From positions 85,589 through 149,588 of the forward strand of contig NZ_PYWM01000010.1 in NCBI RefSeq assembly GCF_003049665.1: a stretch of DNA of 64,000 nt, in the 5' to 3' direction. The notes under the pieces are model-generated. The model was not told the DNA's origin, did not search any database, and saw only the letters and a program-made list of their open reading frames with translations. Made by a program: the position numbers and the translations under genes. Source of the stretch: Lysinibacillus mangiferihumi (GTDB taxonomy: Bacteria > Bacillota > Bacilli > Bacillales_A > Planococcaceae). The stretch's first letter is position 1; the number at the start of each line of letters is the position of its first letter. Below are positions 60,601 to 64,000 of the stretch, one piece after another.

Positions 60601-60881
60601 AGAAAGTCTTAGATGCTTATCGTAAACTAGCACTTGGAAAAAAAGAGCCTGAGATTGATGCAGTTCAATGGTTCAATGAACAAACAAGTGATGCGGCAGA
60701 TATGGAGCATTATCAGGATTTACTGAAGCAGGCGGTAAATATAATTAAAGATAAACAAGAAGAGGTTGGGTTTGAAAGCTTGTTTAGCTTCGGTGCAAAT
60801 ACATTACAAGCTCAGTTAGACTTAGGTGACGATGAAATCGAATTAGTTTCATTTTTAGTTGTAAAGGATGAAGCGCAATGA
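57627..60881 (+). CDS. PLD-like plus SNF2 helicase (DrmD-like)
   Basis: 1084 residues. The N-terminal ~110 residues resemble a phospholipase-D-like fold (GSKIAVASAKFSMNVFQELK), but no clear HKD motif is visible, so nuclease activity is uncertain. The SNF2-type helicase has Walker A ADSVGLGKTFSAL near 275, VIDESHNFRN near 365, LLSATPVNNK near 405, and motif VI QRFGRIDRIGS near 815. Class 1 DISARM carries an SNF2 protein (DrmD), but this form is more usual beside DUF4391 and type III modification genes. TTG 57627 follows AGAGGTG. Confidence 0.75.
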   Translation: MKIDLVDNKGNNTLVQAMKNEIKKGSKIAVASAKFSMNVFQELKKALAKGESFRFLYTEPTFYKQEIDENNQFKLVERKGQQLQLEGNQFEIPLRNQMVAKKIARELSEWIRENAEFKTILGKVTYPKQIMIKNKTDEDVFIQSEIEFTADGLGITPSNRQASYTVMKETVGVTQNMLSEFDRLWQDETKSKEITAEVLQQLDAFQKENAPEWLYFVTLYNIFSENLEGLSEDNIIKEGTNFKDTVIWNKLYPFQRDGVLGMIEKMEKFNGCILADSVGLGKTFSALAVIKYYELRNDRVLVLCPKKLRDNWTVYTQNDKRNVLNEDRFNYDVLNHTDLSREGGMSGEIRLDTVNWSNYDLVVIDESHNFRNNNAHKGRLTRYQKLMQEIIKKGVKTKVLLLSATPVNNKMNDIKNQIAFITEDNDQALQKEGIESIEQTLRAAQAAFNRWTALPAPKRTTEEFLNMVEQDYFQLLDLLTIARSRKHIEKYYNVKDIGSFPTRLKPISIKADVDIEQRFVDMNEVNERLESLSFSIYQPMKYVLPHKRKHYEELYDTKVKDGQSTFKQTDREYAVAALMKVNLFKRLESSIHAFRLTLEKLVARVEGTLQTLQLQTQQTYSENYEDATEIDDEQLEAITVGSDKVQIQLNDIDALKWAGDLRADLATLQVLLQQATQISTTRDAKLEQLVNLIREKIDNPINPGNKKVIIFSAFADTAKYLYDNLSERLLNKQLHSALVVGSGTNKCTLKDVRVKDINDILINFSPKSKERHKVDSKRTEEIDILFATDCISEGQNLQDCDYLINYDIHWNPVRVIQRFGRIDRIGSTNTQIQLVNFWPNMDLDEYINLEERVKGRMKILNTSASGEEDILDTSSKEMNDLEYRRNQLKALQNDVLNLEDVSGAISITDLTYTDFKSDLSTALKSYKKDLAVAPKGLYAVVSNKELPEAQPGVIFCFKQYKDVAIESNSLAPYILLYVTDAGEAFIHYTHAKKVLDAYRKLALGKKEPEIDAVQWFNEQTSDAADMEHYQDLLKQAVNIIKDKQEEVGFESLFSFGANTLQAQLDLGDDEIELVSFLVVKDEAQ

Positions 60882-61609
60882 ATGAAAGCAAGTTATTAAA
60901 AGCAATCAGTTTTCCGAAAGCAACACAAATACTGAAAACATTGCCGTATAATCAAATGGAAAACAAGCTAACAACTGCTCAAAAAAAAATCATTTCTGAA
61001 CACGTTGTTTCGAGAGGTATTCGCATATTAGCGACAATCCAAACTAATAATACGAATATCGACGTATTTGAAAGTGAAACAGAGCGTTATGATTCAATCG
61101 TTTTTTTAGCAGTTAACGTAAAAGAACTCAAGAAGTCAGCACAAATTTATAAAGTGTTTATGAGCATTATGCCAAATCCATTGGTTATTTTATTCTTTGA
61201 TGAAACACGTACAAAATGGGTGTTTGCGACACATGAAAAGAAAAAGGACGGTTTGTTAGCAAGTAAAACTCTTTATGAGGTGCAAGAAATTGTAACACTT
61301 CAACAAGTGGAAGAACAGTTGAACTTTGAAAACCTTAGTAAAATGAATTTAAAAACGTTTTATGAATCGTGGCTTGAGCGATTACTACAAATCGAATTAC
61401 AAGCACGTTATAACATTTATACGCCGTTTTCTTTACAAAATAATTTGCTAGAGAAACTCGTTTTGATGGATGCACAAATTGGCGAGTATGTGAAACAAGC
61501 AAAAAAAGAAACACAGCTTAATAAGCGAATTGAACTACAACAAGCAGCCAATAAAGTAAAGCTTACTAAACAAGCATTAATAGAGAAGGAGCAATGCAAT
61601 GGTAAATAA
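60878..61609 (+). CDS. DUF4391 protein
   Basis: 243 residues; start NESKLLKAISFPKATQILKT, middle VFLAVNVKELKKSAQIYKVF and a C-terminal coiled coil (AKKETQLNKRIELQQAANKV). This is the DUF4391 pattern, found in restriction-modification loci with SNF2 helicases. Activity is unknown. It overlaps the SNF2 gene by 4 bases and the methylase gene by 11, so all are in one operon. Confidence 0.7.
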   Translation: MNESKLLKAISFPKATQILKTLPYNQMENKLTTAQKKIISEHVVSRGIRILATIQTNNTNIDVFESETERYDSIVFLAVNVKELKKSAQIYKVFMSIMPNPLVILFFDETRTKWVFATHEKKKDGLLASKTLYEVQEIVTLQQVEEQLNFENLSKMNLKTFYESWLERLLQIELQARYNIYTPFSLQNNLLEKLVLMDAQIGEYVKQAKKETQLNKRIELQQAANKVKLTKQALIEKEQCNGK

Positions 61610-63503
61610 AATGAACGGGGAATCATTAGATATAACATCACAAAATATTGCACGTTTAAAAGAGCTATTCCCAGAAATTTTAACAGACGGCGGTAAAATA
61701 GATATTGATATGCTAAAAACTGTATTAGGAGAAGTAGTAGAAACAGAGCAAGAACGCTACCAGTTCACATGGAGTGGCAAGAAAAAAATGATCGAAGGCG
61801 CACAAAAGTCTTCAAAAGGCACATTACGTCCAGTTCCAGAAAAAAGTAAAAACTTTGATACGACAGAAAACCTTTATATTGAAGGGGATAATTTAGAAGT
61901 ATTGAAGCTTTTACAAAAATCGTATAACGGTAAAATTAAAATGATTTATATTGATCCACCGTATAATACGGGGAGAGATTTTGTCTATAAAGATAATTTT
62001 AAAGATGGTGTTCAGAACTATTTAGAACAAACTGGCCAAGTAGATACGGATGGTAATTTGCTTTCAACAAATGCGGAAAGTAATGGTCGTTTTCATACAG
62101 ACTGGTTAAATATGATGTATGCGAGATTAAAATTGTCGAGAAATCTTTTAAGCGATAAGGGTGTTATTTGTATAAATATAGGAGAGGAGGAACATGAAAA
62201 ACTGAAATTTATTTTGAATGAAATATATGGTGAGAAGAACCTATTAGGAACTATCATATGGAAAAAGAAAACGAATGGGAATAATCAGGGACATATTCCT
62301 TCTATACATGATTATATTTATTGTTATGCTAAAAAAATCGAAATGATAAATGAGAAAGAAATTGGGCTTTTACCTACGGAAGAATTCCTAACTAAAAATT
62401 ATTCAAATCCTGATAATGATCCTAGAGGTATTTGGACAACACAAGATTTATCGGCTAATCATGAAGGCCCATATTTTTCGATTGAGAATCCAAATACAGG
62501 AGAAATACATTATCCCCCTAAAGGACGTTACTGGGTATTCAATGAAAAAGAAGTTCAAAGAAGAATAAGTGAAGGAAGAATTATCTTTGGTAAACGTGGC
62601 ATTACTGCTCCTGTGCAAAAAGTTTTTTATAATGAAAAGGAGTACAAAAAAATTAAAGTCTCTTCAATTTGGTCTGATATAGCTTTAAATGCAGATGCTA
62701 CAGCTGAAATTTCAGAGCTATTTGAGCAACCTAAGATATTTTCTCATCCTAAGCCAGTAGGGTTATTAAAAAGACTGTTGGAAGTGTTTACAGAAGAAAA
62801 CGACTTGATTTTAGACTTCTTCTCAGGTTCAGCAACAACTGCTCACGCAACAATTCAGTTAAACTCCGAAGATGGTGGAAGTCGTAAATTTATCTTAGTC
62901 CAGTTACCTGAAACATTGGATGAAAAATCGGAAGCTCATAAGAATGGCTATAGAACAATTTGTGATATAGGTGAAGAACGTATTCGTCGTGCAGGGGAAA
63001 AAGTTAAAGTTGAATTAAAAGAAAAGCAACAACAAGCAGGAATGCTTGATGAAAATATCGTAGATCCAGATACTTTGGATATCGGCTTTAAGCTTTTAAA
63101 ACTTGATACATCGAATATCCGAGAATGGAATGTTGAATTTACAAATTTAGAAGAAGCTTTAGATTTATATGAAACACCATTTATTGATGGACGTTCAGAA
63201 TTAGATATTGTATATGAAATTATGTTAAAGCAAGGTTTGGAGTTAACGTATCCAATTGTAACGTTTGAAGTAAATGGTAAAATGATTTACGATATTGCTT
63301 TTGGAAGCTTATTCATTTGTTTAGCAAGTGGGATTAAAACAGACATTGCCAAAGCTATTATTGCACGTCGTGATGAGCTTGGTACAGAGACAAGTAGCGT
63401 GATTTTCAGCGATGCAAGTTTTAACAGTGATTCAGAAAAATTGAATTGTATTGAAGTCCTAAAAGATGCAGGTTATCCAGAAGATAACTTGTTAACGATT
63501 TAG
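61599..63503 (+). CDS. Type III restriction-modification DNA methyltransferase (Mod)
   Basis: 634-residue beta-class N6-adenine methyltransferase. DPPYNTG near residue 118 (motif IV) precedes the AdoMet motif FFSGSATTAHA near 407 (motif I), the order of type III Mod. The section between them and after 430 holds the target recognition domain. It should methylate one strand of an asymmetric site and bring the Res helicase-nuclease. ATG 61599 lies after AAGGAG. The gene is 12 bp from res. Confidence 0.88.
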   Translation: MVNKMNGESLDITSQNIARLKELFPEILTDGGKIDIDMLKTVLGEVVETEQERYQFTWSGKKKMIEGAQKSSKGTLRPVPEKSKNFDTTENLYIEGDNLEVLKLLQKSYNGKIKMIYIDPPYNTGRDFVYKDNFKDGVQNYLEQTGQVDTDGNLLSTNAESNGRFHTDWLNMMYARLKLSRNLLSDKGVICINIGEEEHEKLKFILNEIYGEKNLLGTIIWKKKTNGNNQGHIPSIHDYIYCYAKKIEMINEKEIGLLPTEEFLTKNYSNPDNDPRGIWTTQDLSANHEGPYFSIENPNTGEIHYPPKGRYWVFNEKEVQRRISEGRIIFGKRGITAPVQKVFYNEKEYKKIKVSSIWSDIALNADATAEISELFEQPKIFSHPKPVGLLKRLLEVFTEENDLILDFFSGSATTAHATIQLNSEDGGSRKFILVQLPETLDEKSEAHKNGYRTICDIGEERIRRAGEKVKVELKEKQQQAGMLDENIVDPDTLDIGFKLLKLDTSNIREWNVEFTNLEEALDLYETPFIDGRSELDIVYEIMLKQGLELTYPIVTFEVNGKMIYDIAFGSLFICLASGIKTDIAKAIIARRDELGTETSSVIFSDASFNSDSEKLNCIEVLKDAGYPEDNLLTI

Positions 63504-63515
63504 AGGTGAGAAGTA

Positions 63516-63875
63516 ATGAAAATTCAATTTGATGAATTAACTTATCAAACAGATGCAATAAACGCTGTATTAAGTGTATTTGAAGGACAACAAATTCGTA
63601 AATCAGAGTTTACGATAATGGATCAAGATGCTCAAGGTAAACTCTTTGGTGAAAAAGGCATTGGAAATAAAATCGATGTGTCAGAAAGTAAGCTTTTGCA
63701 AAACGTACAGCAAATTCAAATTAAGCAAGGCATTCCGATTGCGCAGTCTATTCCGTCACCATTTCCGCAATTTAATATAGAAATGGAAACAGGAACAGGA
63801 AAAACATTCGTTTATTTAAAGTCTATTTTAGAAATGAACCGTAAATATGGATTTACGAAATTTATTATTGTTGTG
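63516..63875 (+). pseudogene. Type III restriction subunit (Res), interrupted
   Basis: Only the first 120 codons of a protein that is normally about 900-1000 residues. It starts KIQFDELTYQTDAINAVLSV, carries the Q-tip/Walker A FNIEMETGTGKTFVYL near residue 93 and reaches KYGFTKFIIVV, after which Res proteins have a P-S-[VT]-A-I-R-E motif. Here the frame enters foreign sequence at about 63874 and stops at 63957. AGAGGTGAG precedes the ATG. The remainder may lie beyond the inserted element, outside the window. Confidence 0.75.
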
Positions 63876-64000
63876 ATACTATGTCAAGAAAATGGACAGG
63901 GAAAATTGAGATTTTGCTTTAAATCTAAGCGCGCTATCGCTTGCTCGCCTCACAAATAATTTAAGGGGCGTAACCCTTAAATTTTTTGTGAGGTTAAAAG
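63874..64000. mobile_element. Left end of a probable IS3-family insertion sequence
   Basis: From about 63874 the sequence TGATACTATGTCAAGAAAAT then GGACAGG looks like the terminal repeat of IS3/IS150-type elements (TACTGACCCC..GTTGGACA pattern). A strong hairpin follows at 63948-63993: CCTCACAAA..ATTTAAGGG / CCCTTAAAT..TTTGTGAGG, with a T-run in its 3' arm, which would stop transcription entering from the res gene. The transposase is not in the window, so the family is a guess. Confidence 0.5.

Overview
The window looks like a chromosome segment of a low-GC, spore-forming Gram-positive of the Bacillaceae/Planococcaceae type, most likely Lysinibacillus or a close relative. The reasons are the Bacillus-type gene orders (hisBHFIE; trxB-nudix-rapZ-yvcK-whiA-crh-clpP; cggR-gapA-pgk-tpiA-gpmI-eno; secG-est-rnr-smpB-ssrA), a CotF-like spore coat protein, a Crh protein with Gln15 in place of the HPr histidine, AGGAGG ribosome sites with many TTG/GTG starts, and dispersed Bacillaceae-style intergenic repeats. 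The genus is an inference from gene content.

Region 1 (1-34759) is ordinary core genome. It holds the end of histidine biosynthesis, thioredoxin reductase, the RapZ/YvcK/WhiA/Crh cell-envelope and carbon-control cluster, clpP with a CtsR operator, tRNA-Arg(CCG), a polar amino-acid ABC transporter, a coat protein, a LemA/TPM pair, a large secreted S9 peptidase, the lower-glycolysis operon under CggR, secG/esterase/RNase R/SmpB, an ECF sigma/anti-sigma pair and the tmRNA gene ssrA.

Region 2 (34731-51094) is a 16.3-kb island inserted in the 3' end of ssrA. It is bounded by a perfect 30-bp duplication of the tmRNA 3' end. It carries an integrase at the left end, a short second tyrosine recombinase and a small DNA-binding protein at the right end, a ParB-like fragment, a divergent repressor switch, a probable replication initiator, an HNH nuclease, a scaffold, a major capsid protein, a tail-assembly chaperone with a textbook -1 frameshift site, a tape-measure protein and a HTH protein of small-terminase type. 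I see no portal, large terminase, tail tube, baseplate or lysis gene, so it resembles a phage satellite or a reduced prophage. About 2.9 kb of it is non-coding in three blocks that are rich in stable hairpins. One block holds a degenerate repeat array (40515-41160) that I cannot assign.

Region 3 (51095-64000) begins with the displaced ssrA terminator and a 5'-truncated integrase fused to a broken CoiA-like fragment, the scar of an older island at the same site. Behind it lies a defence operon that joins DISARM-type DrmA and DrmB to a PLD/SNF2 helicase, a DUF4391 protein and a type III restriction-modification pair. The restriction subunit is cut after about 120 codons by what looks like the left end of an insertion sequence, which continues beyond the window.
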